Assembly (NCBI GenBank): GCA_020974905.1
Contig: CP087563.1
Location: forward strand, 7,254,001 to 7,318,000
Length of the DNA: 64,000 bases
Origin: Planctomycetes bacterium syqfu
Lineage (GTDB): Bacteria > Planctomycetota > Phycisphaerae > Phycisphaerales > Phycisphaeraceae
Direction: 5' to 3'
The position numbers and the translations under genes were made by a program. Within the stretch, counting starts at the first letter, position 1. Each line of letters opens with the position of its first letter. The notes beneath the pieces are model-generated. The model ran no database searches, was not told the origin of the DNA, and saw only the letters and a list, made by a program, of their open reading frames with translations. Positions 8,763-17,483 of the stretch are shown piece after piece.

Positions 8763-9730
8763 GTGATCAAACACATTTACCCCTGATTTCCGTGGTGATT
8801 CCGACCTACAAACGCCGAGACTATCTTGCTACGGCGATTGATTCGGTACGTGCCCAGAGCTTTGAAAATTGGGAACTGATTGTCAGCGATGACGAAAAAA
8901 CCGAAGGGCAAACATGGGCCTACCTGCAGGAATTATCGCTGGTCGATTCTCGTATCCGACCCACGCGCAACATCGATGGGCAGGGGCAATCCGCCAACAC
9001 CAATCATGGCATGGCTCAGGCCAAAGGCCAATGGATCAAGCTCCTGCATGACGATGACTGGTTGGCAGTCAACTGTCTGTCACAGATGGTTGATGCAGTC
9101 CGTCATGCAGATGAGAAAGTCACTCTCATCACCACTGGCAGTTGTGATGATCACGAATCGGATTTAGCGCAGCAGTGTCCGCCAACCGCACCTGCAGGTA
9201 AGATCACCCGGTATCACGGCAAGCAGGCTCTCTACGGCATGTACATGCAGCATGATGTCGGTGGCTGTGTTCCCAGTGCGATGATGTTTCGTCAGTCTGC
9301 CTTTGAGCAGGGGATCGGATTTGAAAAACAGGATGTCCTGCCGACCGCGGTGGATAGCTGGTTTAAAGCGAGATTACTCAACCACGGTGACATGATTCAT
9401 ATAGACCAACCTTTGATGATCAAGTGTGAGGAAGATGCCATGAGCGTGACGAACACACTGGATCGGCGTGATCTGGATCGCGAGTATGAAGTCATTCGTG
9501 AGTTGATGCTGCCCATGATTGACCCGACATACAACCCGCCATCCCTTCGTGCAGTACAGGGGCAGGTTCGATTGATCCGTGCGATGCATCGTCTGGCTAC
9601 CCGTAAACCTCTCGAAGCTATCAGCATGGCGGTACGTGTCTGGAATCCATTGGCATGGTTGCTGGCGACCCAATGGGCGATCCGTAAGGTACGCCCCAAT
9701 TGCTGTCAGGTCGTCAAACCGATTGTCTGA
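8759..9730 (+). CDS. glycosyltransferase family 2
   Basis: 323 residues. The start at 8759 is chosen because GGGGGAGAC precedes it and it overlaps the upstream stop by 4 bases. The GT-A fold signatures are PLISVVIPTYKRRDYLATAIDSVRAQSFENWELIVSDD at the N-terminus and KLLHDDDWL (the metal-binding DxD region) near residue 97. The C-terminal part (residues 230-323) is less conserved and partly helical. It probably transfers a sugar to a cell-surface polysaccharide or glycoprotein, working with the coupled FkbM methyltransferase. Confidence 0.93.
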   Translation: MSDQTHLPLISVVIPTYKRRDYLATAIDSVRAQSFENWELIVSDDEKTEGQTWAYLQELSLVDSRIRPTRNIDGQGQSANTNHGMAQAKGQWIKLLHDDDWLAVNCLSQMVDAVRHADEKVTLITTGSCDDHESDLAQQCPPTAPAGKITRYHGKQALYGMYMQHDVGGCVPSAMMFRQSAFEQGIGFEKQDVLPTAVDSWFKARLLNHGDMIHIDQPLMIKCEEDAMSVTNTLDRRDLDREYEVIRELMLPMIDPTYNPPSLRAVQGQVRLIRAMHRLATRKPLEAISMAVRVWNPLAWLLATQWAIRKVRPNCCQVVKPIV

Positions 9731-9783
9731 TGTTGACTGCAATGCAATCTGCAATGAATCCCCGCTTTTGTTACACTCTATTC

Positions 9784-10137
9784 ATGGCTGGATTATTCGA
9801 CGGAACATCATTGGAACGCCCCGTAACCTGTGAAGTCTGCAACAAGGCTTTGACGGAATGCACCTGTCCACGCGACGCGGATGGCAATGTCTGCTTGCCC
9901 AAGAACCAACAGGTTCGAGTCCATCGCGAGAAGCGTAAAGGCAAGTGGAACACGGTCATCACCGGCCTGGACCCCAAGGCCAATGATCTCAAAGCCATAC
10001 TCAAGCAGCTTAAAAATACCTGTTCCGCAGGCGGCGCGATCAAGGATGATCACCTTGAAATTCAGGGTGATCACCGTGATCGGCTCGTGAGAATGTTTGC
10101 TGATCAGGGCTACAAGGTCAAAGCTGCAGGCGGTTGA
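9784..10137 (+). CDS. SUI1/eIF1-like translation factor (YciH family)
   Basis: 117 residues. After an N-terminal cysteine-containing stretch (CEVCNKALTECTC, possibly zinc binding) comes the SUI1 domain: VRVHREKRKGKWNTVITGLD, LKAILKQLKNTCSAGGAIKDD and IQGDHRDRLVRMFADQGYKVK. Bacterial relatives resemble eukaryotic eIF1 and may influence start-site selection, although their role is poorly defined. ATG 9784 places the start just before the Cys cluster; longer forms extend into the preceding gene. This is of some interest because several neighbours look leaderless. Confidence 0.92.
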   Translation: MAGLFDGTSLERPVTCEVCNKALTECTCPRDADGNVCLPKNQQVRVHREKRKGKWNTVITGLDPKANDLKAILKQLKNTCSAGGAIKDDHLEIQGDHRDRLVRMFADQGYKVKAAGG

Positions 10138-10156
10138 TCATCACTTTTTGATTTAA

Positions 10157-10187
10157 TTGATTCAAATTATCCATCATGGTTTATAAT
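10157..10187 (+). promoter_or_regulatory. promoter of second araC-type gene, predicted leaderless
   Basis: A perfect TATAAT at 10182-10187 lies 6 bases before ATG 10194, with TTGATT at 10157-10162 as a possible -35 (19-base spacer). A transcript from it would start at or next to the ATG. Confidence 0.6.
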
Positions 10188-10193
10188 GATCGG

Positions 10194-11054
10194 ATGTCAC
10201 CTGTTGATCCGACATCCAAAGCCAAACCGACGCTGGTGGATTACATCACGCAGCAGGTACAGGTTCGCACCATTGGTGGCTCCATGCAGAAACATGAGCA
10301 GGGCTACACCATGGAAAAGCGCGTGGTACCGGATTACAATCTGCTGTTTGTTACGCGCGGGCGTGTGATCTGGGAGATCGAAGGTCAATGTCATGAGCTT
10401 ACCCCTCAATCACTATTACTCGTCCCACCCGGCCCAAAGCATCACGCTTATTCGCTGACAAAGCGCCTGACGTTACTTTCCATTCACATGGTCGCGACGC
10501 TACCCGGTGGCATTAATGTCTTTGAGTTACTTGAACCGCAGCCCATGATGACGGTTCCCAAGAACACAAGGTTGGATGGATATCTGCGCGGCTTACTGGC
10601 TGATTATCAAGGCAAAAGTCTCTTCACACGTATTGACCTAATGGATGGTTGGACACAGTTAATCGTCCATGAATATCTGTATGGTCTGGCTGCCGATGCG
10701 GACATTGCAAAACGTTGGGTTGATCCAATGATCATGACCCTGGTGGATAAACTCCATGAGTCCTACGCACAACCGATCACGTTGGATGAAATTGCAGCGT
10801 GGGCAGGCTATACACCTCAACACACCAATCGACTCTTTAAACAGACACTGGGTGTCACACCCTTACAGTACCTGATGCAAGTCCGGATGAACAAGGCTGC
10901 CAACTTACTTGCTGAGAATGTTCTTACCATTCACGGTGTGGGAGAACAGGTTGGCTTTGCCGATCCCTACTATTTTTCCCGTATGTTCCGACAGTACCAT
11001 GGCCGCAGTCCGCAGCAGTATCGACAGATGGTATGTTCAGATTATCCATCATGA
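10194..11054 (+). CDS. AraC family transcriptional regulator
   Basis: 286 residues from ATG 10194; an earlier ATG at 10176 lies upstream of the -10 box and is less likely. The N-terminal cupin-like sensor region contains LTPQSLLLVPPGPKHHAYS. The C-terminal AraC domain has LDEIAAWAGYTPQHTNRLFKQTLGVTPLQYLMQVRMNKAANLL and GVGEQVGFADPYYFSRMFRQYHGRSPQQYR. It is followed on the same strand by a phytanoyl-dioxygenase-like and a URO-D-like gene, which it probably regulates. The inducer is not known. Confidence 0.94.
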   Translation: MSPVDPTSKAKPTLVDYITQQVQVRTIGGSMQKHEQGYTMEKRVVPDYNLLFVTRGRVIWEIEGQCHELTPQSLLLVPPGPKHHAYSLTKRLTLLSIHMVATLPGGINVFELLEPQPMMTVPKNTRLDGYLRGLLADYQGKSLFTRIDLMDGWTQLIVHEYLYGLAADADIAKRWVDPMIMTLVDKLHESYAQPITLDEIAAWAGYTPQHTNRLFKQTLGVTPLQYLMQVRMNKAANLLAENVLTIHGVGEQVGFADPYYFSRMFRQYHGRSPQQYRQMVCSDYPS

Positions 11055-11098
11055 TTTTCAACATCTCCATTGGGTTTGTTTGCTATTTGAGATAACGT

Positions 11099-11125
11099 AA
11101 AGGCACCTCATGAAAAGGAGCCTTT
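11099..11125 (+). promoter_or_regulatory. hairpin covering the ribosome binding site of the dioxygenase gene
   Basis: AAAGGCACCT at 11099-11108 pairs with AGGAGCCTTT at 11116-11125 (one mismatch). The 3' arm holds most of the Shine-Dalgarno (AAAGGAG, 11114-11120) that serves ATG 11129. It could be a translational switch, or the remains of a terminator for the upstream regulator; there is no T-run. Confidence 0.4.
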
Positions 11126-11128
11126 ACC

Positions 11129-11947
11129 ATGTCTACAGAACTTTCCCGCTTAACCGATGAACAATGGCAACAGTACCAACAGGACGGGTACCTCAAACTC
11201 GGCAAACTGCTATCTGACGAACAACTCAAAGCCATGCAGGATCGTATTGATGCCATTATGCTCGGCAAGGCCGATCTGAATTATGATCGTCTGTTTATGC
11301 AACTCGATTCAGAGACTGGCAAATACGAGGATGCCGGTGCCGGGGGGCGAGGTCATAAGGGTGCGACGCTAGGGTACCGCAAAATTCAGGACCTGGAGTT
11401 TGATCCCATGTTCCTGGCATTCATGCAGCGTCCCATTTTTGAACACATCTGTGAACATGAATATGGCAAGCATGCTCCCATCTCCTGTTTTCGTGCCATG
11501 TTCATGAATAAGCCTGCAAACAAGGGGACATTTCTGCCTTGGCATCAGGATCGGTGGACGTCTTTGGATCGTGATCCGCTGGTGACCTTGTGGTTAGCCT
11601 TGGACCCTGCGACCGTTGAAAACGGCTGTGTCCAGATCATTCCCGGGACGCATCAGACGTTACTCAATCCATCACATCCCTCTGGTTTTCTGACCAGGGA
11701 ACAGGCTGCTGAACACTGTTCTGAGTCCAAGCGCGTTTTCCTGGAATTGGAAGCAGGCGAAGCAGCATTACTGCACAACTGGACATTGCATGGTTCGGAT
11801 GTGAACCGTTCATCACAAAGTCGTCGCGCTTTTAGTGTCTGTTATATGCATGGTCGCACAAAGGATCAGAATGGGCAGACGTACTCGCGCATCTTTGGTG
11901 ACAATGCTTTGTCACCCCAAACATTAACTAGCACCGCAACTGGATAA
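11129..11947 (+). CDS. phytanoyl-CoA dioxygenase family protein
   Basis: 272 residues with a good Shine-Dalgarno (AAAAGGAG). This is the PhyH branch of the Fe(II)/2-oxoglutarate oxygenases. The iron ligands are visible as HxD in WHQDRW (about residue 139) and the distal His in LHNWTLHGSDVNRS, with the 2-oxoglutarate Arg in SRRAFSV. VENGCVQIIPGTH is the typical family stretch. It sits 6 bases before a URO-D-like gene and after an AraC regulator, forming a small catabolic-looking unit. Planctomycetes have many such genes; the substrate cannot be read from the sequence. Confidence 0.93.
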   Translation: MSTELSRLTDEQWQQYQQDGYLKLGKLLSDEQLKAMQDRIDAIMLGKADLNYDRLFMQLDSETGKYEDAGAGGRGHKGATLGYRKIQDLEFDPMFLAFMQRPIFEHICEHEYGKHAPISCFRAMFMNKPANKGTFLPWHQDRWTSLDRDPLVTLWLALDPATVENGCVQIIPGTHQTLLNPSHPSGFLTREQAAEHCSESKRVFLELEAGEAALLHNWTLHGSDVNRSSQSRRAFSVCYMHGRTKDQNGQTYSRIFGDNALSPQTLTSTATG

Positions 11948-11953
11948 ATACCA

Positions 11954-13147
11954 ATGACTCAAACCCTTTCGTCCCAAACCGATTCACGCGTTCAATGGCT
12001 TCTGGAACAGATGCAGCTTCATAACGGGATGGCACCCGTTGATCTTGATGCCTTCTGGGAAGCCGACGCCAAAGCCAAGACTGACCCGTTTGCCGATGAC
12101 TGCCCACAGGTTGCCTGTGGCGTGATGATGAGCACGGAAGCGGTTTGGGACGAACTGGGGATTGCTGAGGATTGGAAGCAACAGGAAGAGGACATTGCCT
12201 ATCGCATCCAACTCAACCAGCAATACAACGACATCTCTGAACGGATCGTTGGCAAGCGACTACTCAACGAAACATTGCCTGATCCGACCAAGCAGTATCC
12301 GAAGGTCAAGAAACTGTCGGATATCTTTGAAGCGAATGAAGAGTGGCATATGTGGTCTTACTGGCTTAAGCAGTCTGCTGATTCGCCGGACGAACTTGAA
12401 GCATTGCTTGATCGCGTAGAGAGAAGGCTGGAGAATCTCCGAGAGTTTATCCTGCCGGAGAATTGGGATACGGAGAAGGATCGGTTGATGGCGATGGGGA
12501 TCAAGCCCAATCTCTATCGTGGTCAGCGTGGGCCGGTGACGTTTGCCACCAGTATCTTTGGAACGGAGAACCTGCTGTTTTTGATCATGGATCAACCGGA
12601 GTTGGCTCAGCGATTTCGTGATCTGATTTTGCGAGCGATGTTGGGATTGGCTGATGTGATGGATCAGGAAGCAGGTTGGACACCGGATTGTGATTGGGGC
12701 CGCGGGTTTGGTTTTGCGGATGACAATTGTGCTTTGTTGACGCCAGATATGTACGAACTGTTTGGTTACCCAATTCTCAAAGCGGTTTTTGATCGCTATG
12801 CACCTTTACCCGGTGACAATCGTTTTCAACATAGCGATTCGGACATGGGGCATTTGCTGCCGATCCTGGGGCGACTGAATTTTTCGGGGGTGAACTTTGG
12901 GCCTAACATTCGGGTACGCGATATCCGGGAACATCTACCCAAGGCGGTGATCTACGGGACGTTGGCACCGTTTACTTTCAGCCGTGATAATCACGAAACC
13001 ATCGTTCGTGAAACACTTCGGGATTTTGACGAAGCCCGCGCGGGGAAGGGGCTCGTTTTCGCCACTGCCGGATCGATTAACAATGGTTCGCGTTTAACCG
13101 GGATGCGTCTGATCATGTCCGCTATCCAACATTTCGGCCAGTATTGA
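11954..13147 (+). CDS. uroporphyrinogen decarboxylase-like (URO-D family) protein
   Basis: 397 residues. The C-terminal half resembles URO-D/MtaA-type barrels: PILKAVFDRYAPLPGDNRFQHSDSDMGHLLPILGRLNFSGVNFGPNIRVRDIREHLPKAVIYGTLAP, followed by ETLRDFDEARAGKGLVFATAGSINNGSRLTG. The acidic N-terminus differs from true HemE, and the gene has no haem neighbours. Related proteins in planctomycetes and Lentisphaerae are often methyltransferases acting with corrinoid proteins or have unknown roles; no corrinoid protein is encoded here. Transcription with the dioxygenase gene is likely (gap of 6 bases). Confidence 0.78.
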   Translation: MTQTLSSQTDSRVQWLLEQMQLHNGMAPVDLDAFWEADAKAKTDPFADDCPQVACGVMMSTEAVWDELGIAEDWKQQEEDIAYRIQLNQQYNDISERIVGKRLLNETLPDPTKQYPKVKKLSDIFEANEEWHMWSYWLKQSADSPDELEALLDRVERRLENLREFILPENWDTEKDRLMAMGIKPNLYRGQRGPVTFATSIFGTENLLFLIMDQPELAQRFRDLILRAMLGLADVMDQEAGWTPDCDWGRGFGFADDNCALLTPDMYELFGYPILKAVFDRYAPLPGDNRFQHSDSDMGHLLPILGRLNFSGVNFGPNIRVRDIREHLPKAVIYGTLAPFTFSRDNHETIVRETLRDFDEARAGKGLVFATAGSINNGSRLTGMRLIMSAIQHFGQY

Positions 13148-13280
13148 TTCGGTATCTTTTTTCTATTTCGTATGCAACTTGTGGAGACATATTCTGTTTG
13201 CAGGACGGTATTTGTATGCGCTTGAATCCTGTTAAACCGCAAGCGGTTATGATCAGTTTAACTTGTGGAGGCAAAAAATA

Positions 13281-13324
13281 GTTGCAAGTGCAACCATGCA
13301 ATGTAAAATGGTTGCATATGCAAC
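13281..13324 (+). promoter_or_regulatory. marR promoter with two palindromic operators
   Basis: Two 14-bp palindromes lie 30 bp apart centre to centre: GTTGCAAGTGCAAC (13281-13294, one mismatch pair) and GTTGCATATGCAAC (13311-13324, perfect). A promoter is threaded between them: TTGCAA at 13282-13287 inside the first, TAAAAT at 13304-13309, spacer 16. The second palindrome covers the expected start site and the ATG at 13318. This layout is what an autorepressing MarR protein would use. Confidence 0.75.
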
Positions 13325-13788
13325 TAACCAAAAAACAATCGGATACCCCCACACCCGGTCGCTGGATCTCTGCGATTCATCGGATGAAGTCGGTTTACCT
13401 GGACCGGGAGTTGGCCCCGCTTGGGCTTAATGGGGCAACCTATCTTTACCTGGTGGTGATCGATACGCATGGCAGCCAAATGCAGGAGGTTTTCAGCCAG
13501 GAACTTGCCATCAACAAGAGCTGTGTGACGCGCAGCATCAGTCGGCTTGAAGAACTCGGTTATGTTCAGCGTGAGCCTGATCCCAACGATCGTCGGGCGA
13601 TGCTGGTGAGTCTGACTGCCAAAGGGAAGAAAGTGGTCCCGAAAGTGCGCGATGCTTTGCAGGCATTTACCCGGATACTCAATCAGGGATTAAGTGATCG
13701 CCAGGTCAAGCAGGCTGAGAAGCTGTTGATGACCATGCGCCAAAACATGTCCGAGCATCTTGAGAGCAGTAAAGTGAGTGCGTCATGA
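13318..13788 (+). CDS. MarR family transcriptional regulator
   Basis: 156 residues from ATG 13318, which lies inside the second palindrome; a start at 13282 would put both operators inside the coding region. The winged helix-turn-helix is visible: GATYLYLVVIDTHGSQMQEVFSQELAINKSCVTRSISRLEELGYVQREPDPNDRRAMLVSLTAKGKK, with the wing motif DPNDRRA. Its stop overlaps the start of a MATE efflux gene by 4 bases (ATGA), a classic repressor-pump operon. It probably represses itself and the pump until a small molecule binds. Confidence 0.95.
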   Translation: MQLTKKQSDTPTPGRWISAIHRMKSVYLDRELAPLGLNGATYLYLVVIDTHGSQMQEVFSQELAINKSCVTRSISRLEELGYVQREPDPNDRRAMLVSLTAKGKKVVPKVRDALQAFTRILNQGLSDRQVKQAEKLLMTMRQNMSEHLESSKVSAS

Positions 13789-15206
13789 GTTCGCTGGCCG
13801 CCAAGAAAGCAGCATTAACCGAAGGACCGATCGGCAAGACACTCATCAAGATGCTCCTGGGCATGTTGGTGGGGCATGTTGCCATGACGATCTTTAACCT
13901 GACCGACACCTTCTTCGTCGCCCAGCTTGGCACTGAGCCGTTGGCTGCGATGGGTTTCACCTTTCCGATCATTTTCACCATCATGTCACTGATTTTCGGC
14001 CTTGGCATTGGTACGTCGTCGGTGATCTCACAAGCGATTGGCAAGGAAGATTTTCACAAAGCCCAGCAACTCACGACGCATGCTTTGATGCTGGGTTTTG
14101 TGGTGTCGATCGTTGCGAGTCTGCTGGGTTTGTATTTCTGTCGTGACATTTTCTACCTGATGGGCGCGCGTGGTGAGACATTGAAGCTGACGGTGATCTA
14201 CATGAACATCTGGTTCATGGGCATGCCGCTGGTTGCGATCCCGATGATGGGTAACAATGCCTTGCGTGCGACGGGGGACACGACGACTGCCGGCTTGATC
14301 ATGGGGGGCGGATCACTGGTGAACCTGGTGCTCGATCCGATCATGATTTTCGGGTTGTTTGGCTTTCCCAAGTGGGGCATTGCCGGTGCCGCAATTGCTA
14401 CCTTGTTCGGGCGTGCGTTTGCCTTGTTCAGTTCGGTGGGTGTGTTGTATTACCGGAAAAAGTTGCTGTGTTTTGAAATGCCGAAATTGCATCTGGTGCT
14501 TTCATCCTGGCGTCAGTTGGTTTACATCGGCGTGCCAGCTGCATTGACAGGCGCGTTGGGACCGTTGTCTGCAGCGGTGATCACGAAGCTGGTTTCGGGG
14601 TACGGCGATGAAGCGGTTGCTGCTGCTGGTGCGGGCGCGAAGATCGACTCGATCACCATCATGGTGCTTGCTTCGTTGGGCAGTGTACTCATGCCGTTTG
14701 TCGGCCAGAACTTTGGCGCGGGACGTTTGGATCGCGTGCGTATGGCTCATCGCTGGGTATACGGTTTTGCGATTGGTTGGGGCTTATTGATGTATGGCGT
14801 GGTGGTGGTTTTTGCATCACCAATCGCACGAGCATTCAGTGATGATCCGCAAGTGATCAAGATCATTCGGGTTTACCTGTTGATCACGCCGGTTTGCCTT
14901 GGGATGGCTGGTTTATGGCGTATCGTCAGCGGCGCGTTTAATGGACTTCATCAACCGATGCATTCGGCTGCATTGAACATTGTCGCATTGTTGGTATTGA
15001 CGTTGCCCTGTGTGGTGATTGGCAGTGCCATGGGGGGACTTACCGGACTTTTCGCAGGCATGGCGGTTGGGAATATCCTCGCGGGTGTGACTGCGATAGT
15101 CTGGGCCGGATTGCTTCATGGAAAGTTTGAACGCAAGCATATGCCCAAACAGGAAGCCCAACCCCAAACCGTTGGCAGTAATGTCGCGCCAGTGATCGAA
15201 CCGTGA
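13785..15206 (+). CDS. MATE family efflux transporter
   Basis: 473 residues, about 12 membrane helices in two similar halves. Recognisable parts are LTEGPIGKTLIKMLLGMLVGHVAMTIFNLTDTFFVAQLGTEPLAAMGFTFPI at the N-terminus, GNNALRATGDTTTA, and FVGQNFGAGRLDR in the second half. These inner-membrane proteins export cationic drugs or metabolites using a Na+ or H+ gradient. It is translationally coupled to the MarR regulator upstream, so it is probably inducible. Confidence 0.95.
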   Translation: MSSLAAKKAALTEGPIGKTLIKMLLGMLVGHVAMTIFNLTDTFFVAQLGTEPLAAMGFTFPIIFTIMSLIFGLGIGTSSVISQAIGKEDFHKAQQLTTHALMLGFVVSIVASLLGLYFCRDIFYLMGARGETLKLTVIYMNIWFMGMPLVAIPMMGNNALRATGDTTTAGLIMGGGSLVNLVLDPIMIFGLFGFPKWGIAGAAIATLFGRAFALFSSVGVLYYRKKLLCFEMPKLHLVLSSWRQLVYIGVPAALTGALGPLSAAVITKLVSGYGDEAVAAAGAGAKIDSITIMVLASLGSVLMPFVGQNFGAGRLDRVRMAHRWVYGFAIGWGLLMYGVVVVFASPIARAFSDDPQVIKIIRVYLLITPVCLGMAGLWRIVSGAFNGLHQPMHSAALNIVALLVLTLPCVVIGSAMGGLTGLFAGMAVGNILAGVTAIVWAGLLHGKFERKHMPKQEAQPQTVGSNVAPVIEP

Positions 15207-15237
15207 TATTGAATTTAGACATTATGTCGATTGATAT

Positions 15238-15576
15238 TCAATACGGGTAAACCAAGTGAAACTGCGGTGAACCCGTTGCCGGCCAGAGCACCATAAAATG
15301 GTGAATCATGTCTGAGGCAAACAACGCGATACCCATGATGAGTATCCAGGCGAAGACAATGGGTTTGGATTTGAAGAACCAGACAGCAATGATCATGGCA
15401 ATGCCAATGTAGCCATGGTGAATCCGCAGGCCCATGGTCAGAACACCGACGGTTGAAGCAGTGTGTCGTGATGATTCGAGTGAAAAGCCAAACCGCAGAA
15501 TCACAGTGAGTAGTTCAAAGAGAAAAGTCAGGATGATGGCATCAATTGCGATCTGTCGCGTGGTGAATGGTTTCAT
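15238..15576 (-). CDS. small integral membrane protein, unknown function
   Basis: 112 residues with three predicted membrane helices (about 11-29, 49-70 and 72-94). A Shine-Dalgarno GGGGGAAA precedes the ATG. Several histidines (LRIHHGYIG, SDMIHHFMVLWP) could bind metal or haem, but no family is recognised. It follows the metallophosphoesterase gene on the same strand with a gap of about 30 bases. Confidence 0.72.
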   Translation of the reverse strand: MKPFTTRQIAIDAIILTFLFELLTVILRFGFSLESSRHTASTVGVLTMGLRIHHGYIGIAMIIAVWFFKSKPIVFAWILIMGIALFASDMIHHFMVLWPATGSPQFHLVYPY

Positions 15577-15609
15577 TGCATTTCCCCCGAATCAAAATCA
15601 CAAAGCATT

Positions 15610-16506
15610 TTACGCAGTACACGAACAATCGTGTTTGGCTTTACGCACAGGGATGGTACATTCGCGTTGCGAAGGGCCGCCCAATGCCCATGAGAACTCA
15701 GCATTGAACTGGGCCTGTGTGTCGATCCACGGGCGGAGACTGTGCGTGGCGACTTCGATGTTTTTGTCATCAATGGTGACTACGCGGAGATCAAAGGGCG
15801 TTTCAGTGAATGCGTTGGTGGTCATGGTGATGAGGTTGCCAAATCTTGCCAATGTGTTGACGTGATTGTGGCCGGTCATGATCAGGTGCAGCATCGGGAA
15901 ACGACGAGCCAGGTCAATGAAATAGCGTTGGTATTTGCAGTCGGGTTCGCCCACTTCACCACAGAGACCGGTCTGGCTTGAGGGGATGGCATTGACCTGC
16001 ACATGCGTTGCCAGGATCACCGGCTTGGTGCTTGATGCCAGGTACTGTTCAAGGTCGTGCTTTTGCTGATCACTGATGACGGGAATATGAGCCGTTTCCC
16101 AGTAATAAGGTTGAGGGGCGCCCGCATAGCTGACCGCCAACACGTAGACATTCACATCATCAAACTCAAGCTTGTAGTTGGGCTTGTTGTTGGGGAGCAA
16201 GCCCATGTGATGTTCTTCCCAAAGTTCAAAGGACTCGGGGCTGTCCAGGTCATGATTACCCAGGCAGAGATAAGCCGGGCAGGGCATGGCAGAGAGTTTC
16301 TCAGCAAACTTGGTGATGAGTTTTTCGTTGCCATGTTCGACGAGATCGCCGCCGTGGAGGATAAAGTCGACCGGGTTTTCAGTGAGCCATTCGCGCAGGC
16401 CTGAGAGCACTTTTTCGACAGGTTCGGGGTGTCGGGGCTGCATGGAGTAGCCCTCGCCGAGTGTGTATCCGAAATGCGTGTCTGTCAGGTAGCAGAATGT
16501 CGTCAT
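15610..16506 (-). CDS. metallophosphoesterase (calcineurin-like)
   Basis: 298 residues with the complete metal-binding set: DTHFG at residues 9-13, GGDLVEHG, GNHDLDSPE, VILATHVQ and GHNH. Such enzymes hydrolyse phosphomono- or diesters (for example cyclic nucleotides) using two metal ions. The C-terminus has a short cysteine/basic tail. It begins 3 bases after dapF stops, so the two share a transcript, but a functional link is not obvious. Confidence 0.93.
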   Translation of the reverse strand: MTTFCYLTDTHFGYTLGEGYSMQPRHPEPVEKVLSGLREWLTENPVDFILHGGDLVEHGNEKLITKFAEKLSAMPCPAYLCLGNHDLDSPESFELWEEHHMGLLPNNKPNYKLEFDDVNVYVLAVSYAGAPQPYYWETAHIPVISDQQKHDLEQYLASSTKPVILATHVQVNAIPSSQTGLCGEVGEPDCKYQRYFIDLARRFPMLHLIMTGHNHVNTLARFGNLITMTTNAFTETPFDLRVVTIDDKNIEVATHSLRPWIDTQAQFNAEFSWALGGPSQRECTIPVRKAKHDCSCTA

Positions 16507-16509
16507 GGT

Positions 16510-17406
16510 TCAACCTGGCCAATTGCCTGTAAAGACTTCCGTTGCCGGCCCGGTCATGTAGACTGGCTCATCGTTGCCGTCCCATTGGAGGGTTAAGTCT
16601 CCGCCGGGTAGATGTGCCAGAATTTCCGGACCGCTCTTTTGCGTGAGGACCCCGCTGACGCACACAGCCGAAGCGCCGGTGCCGCAGGCGAGGGTGATCC
16701 CGCTGCCACGTTCCCAGGTTCGCATGGTGACTTCGTTATCACTGTGAACCTGAACAAAGTGGACATTGATTCGAGCAGGGAAAAGCGGGTGACGTTCGAG
16801 CAATGGGCCGACCGCCTCAAGCGGCACCTTGGCGACATCGCGACTGTAAAGTGTCACGTGCGGATTTCCCATCGAGACACAGGTCATACGCAACGCGGTG
16901 CCCGAGTGTTCAAGCCACGCATCACCGGCAGGGGTGTTGGCCCAATCCAGATGGTCGGCCATGTCGTAGTCGACCACGGGGGCGTCCTGCTCAATGGCGA
17001 CGGGCACCTTGGCGGGTGGGAGAATGGGCTTACCCATGTTCACGCGGACCTGTTCGATTTTATTGTTTTGATCCACGGTGTACTGAAGCGTCAGAACGCC
17101 GTTACCGGTCTGAATCTTCATGGGATTGTTGGTGCATACGCCATGATCATGTGCCAGCTTGCACACACAACGGATACCGTTGCCACACATTTCAGACTCC
17201 GAGCCATCTGCGTTGAACATACGCATGCGCACGTCTGCATCGACGCCGTCTTCAGCCGGGAGCAGGAGGATCAATCCATCCCCGCCCACACCGGTATGAC
17301 GATCAGCGATCACCGGAGCCAATGAAACAGGATCAGTCACCGACTCTTCAAAGCCGTTGACATAGACATAGTCATTGCCAATACCATGCATCTTGATGAA
17401 CTGCAT
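16510..17406 (-). CDS. dapF: diaminopimelate epimerase
   Basis: 298 residues. It converts LL- to meso-diaminopimelate for lysine and peptidoglycan synthesis. Both catalytic cysteines are in their motifs: EMCGNGIRCVCK and LACGTGASAVCVSG. The N-terminal FIKMHGIGNDYVYVNG and HTGVGGDGLILL are standard. A perfect-looking -10 (TATACT, complement of 17413-17418) ends 6 bases before the ATG with no Shine-Dalgarno, so the mRNA is probably leaderless. The downstream metallophosphoesterase is likely cotranscribed. Confidence 0.98.
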   Translation of the reverse strand: MQFIKMHGIGNDYVYVNGFEESVTDPVSLAPVIADRHTGVGGDGLILLLPAEDGVDADVRMRMFNADGSESEMCGNGIRCVCKLAHDHGVCTNNPMKIQTGNGVLTLQYTVDQNNKIEQVRVNMGKPILPPAKVPVAIEQDAPVVDYDMADHLDWANTPAGDAWLEHSGTALRMTCVSMGNPHVTLYSRDVAKVPLEAVGPLLERHPLFPARINVHFVQVHSDNEVTMRTWERGSGITLACGTGASAVCVSGVLTQKSGPEILAHLPGGDLTLQWDGNDEPVYMTGPATEVFTGNWPG

Positions 17407-17483
17407 GTCTTTAGTATAACAAGATACGTTCGGTTTCGCTTAATCTGGCAGGTGATTTGGCGTTTAAGAAATTGAACATCTGA

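Noticed and set aside
16612-17325. 237-residue plus-strand frame across dapF
   Set aside because: Shadow of dapF, which has both catalytic cysteines.
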